Shown: positions 6,084 through 6,212 of the stretch, piece by piece
Numbering within the stretch: position 1 is the stretch's first letter
How the letters are laid out: each line of letters starts with the position of its first letter
Assembly (NCBI GenBank): GCA_964617665.1
Contig: CAZUAH010000737.1
Span: 1-6,212 of the forward strand
Source of the DNA: JADHUC01 sp964617665
Lineage (GTDB): Bacteria; Planctomycetota; Planctomycetia; Pirellulales; Pirellulaceae
Reading direction: 5' to 3'
DNA: 6,212 nucleotides
Program-made: the position numbers and the translations under genes
Notes under the pieces: model-generated
Database searches by the model: none
Seen by the model: the letters and a program-made list of their open reading frames with translations, nothing else
What the model was told of the DNA's origin: nothing

Positions 6084-6212
6084 ATGCTGTACCGAACCGC
6101 ACTGGCCATTTTCGCATGCTTGTCGCTGACGGCGCTCGTTTGCGGCGCCGAGCAATGCGACGGCCTGCCGTTGATCTTTGCCGACGACTTCGAGCAGGGC
6201 GCCGACCATTGG
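6084..6212 (+). CDS. Secreted protein with 'DDFEQGADHW' N-terminal motif, partial (C-terminus beyond window)
   Basis: Only 43 codons are visible. A signal peptide (MLYRTALAIFACLSLTALVC, with possible cleavage after GA at 22) is followed by 'LPLIFADDFEQGADHW'. This short motif at the start of the mature chain is typical of planctomycete secreted proteins with a concanavalin-A/LamG-like beta-sandwich, often annotated as DUF1080-like or hypothetical. The segment before Cys20 (ALVC) is not a proper lipobox (Ala at -3), so a lipoprotein is less likely. The start is supported by AAGGAG (6072-6077) with a 6-base spacer. It is transcribed divergently from the URO-D gene. The signal peptide is clear; the fold is an inference from a few residues. 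Confidence 0.7.
   Translation, partial: MLYRTALAIFACLSLTALVCGAEQCDGLPLIFADDFEQGADHW

Noticed and set aside
1..6212. tRNA, rRNA, CRISPR array, transposase or integrase genes
   Set aside because: No such structure or motif was seen on either strand; the only repeat-like structure is the palindrome at 2278-2353 and the short hairpins listed.

Overview
The window looks like chromosomal DNA from a planctomycete (Planctomycetota). This rests on gene content rather than on any marker gene. There is a multi-heme cytochrome resembling the hydrazine synthase alpha subunit. There are two small proteins with the 'RFSL/RWRLRT + one membrane helix' N-terminus common in that phylum, one of them leading into leucine-rich repeats. 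There is also a URO-D family protein and a secreted protein starting with a 'DDFEQGADHW' motif. DNA is GC-rich and ribosome binding sites are clear (AAGGAG/GGAGG).

Layout, left to right. Positions 1-493 (minus) hold the N-terminal part of a membrane-anchored leucine-rich-repeat protein that runs off the left edge. Positions 490-1230 (minus) hold a membrane-anchored protein with a jelly-roll-like outer domain. Its stop overlaps the start of the repeat protein by 4 bases (ATGA), so the two form a coupled pair. A good sigma-70-type promoter lies just upstream (1253-1281). Positions 1484-4636 (minus) hold a 1050-residue exported tri-heme protein: beta-propeller, HzsA-like middle domain, cytochrome c region, and a C-terminal F5/8 type C (discoidin) domain. 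Positions 4711-5805 (minus) hold a URO-D family protein with a GTG start, 74 bases upstream of the cytochrome and probably in the same transcript. Between them lies a possible 21-codon ORF that overlaps the cytochrome start by 4 bases. The 278-base divergent region 5806-6083 holds two hairpins. At 6084 a secreted protein starts on the plus strand and runs off the right edge.

The most unusual feature is a 76-bp imperfect palindrome (2278-2353; two 28-base arms with 26 of 28 pairs, 20-base loop) inside the cytochrome coding sequence. It encodes a polar linker just after the cytochrome region and has no stop codon in any of the six frames. This resembles a palindromic element inserted in frame in a gene, comparable in style to the Rickettsia palindromic elements. 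Whether it is dispersed in the genome cannot be tested from this window.

How the genes work together is only partly readable. The URO-D protein and the exported cytochrome probably share a transcript, but nothing shows a shared pathway. No hzsB/hzsC-like genes are present, so hydrazine synthesis is not supported. The other two minus-strand genes look like a cell-envelope pair.
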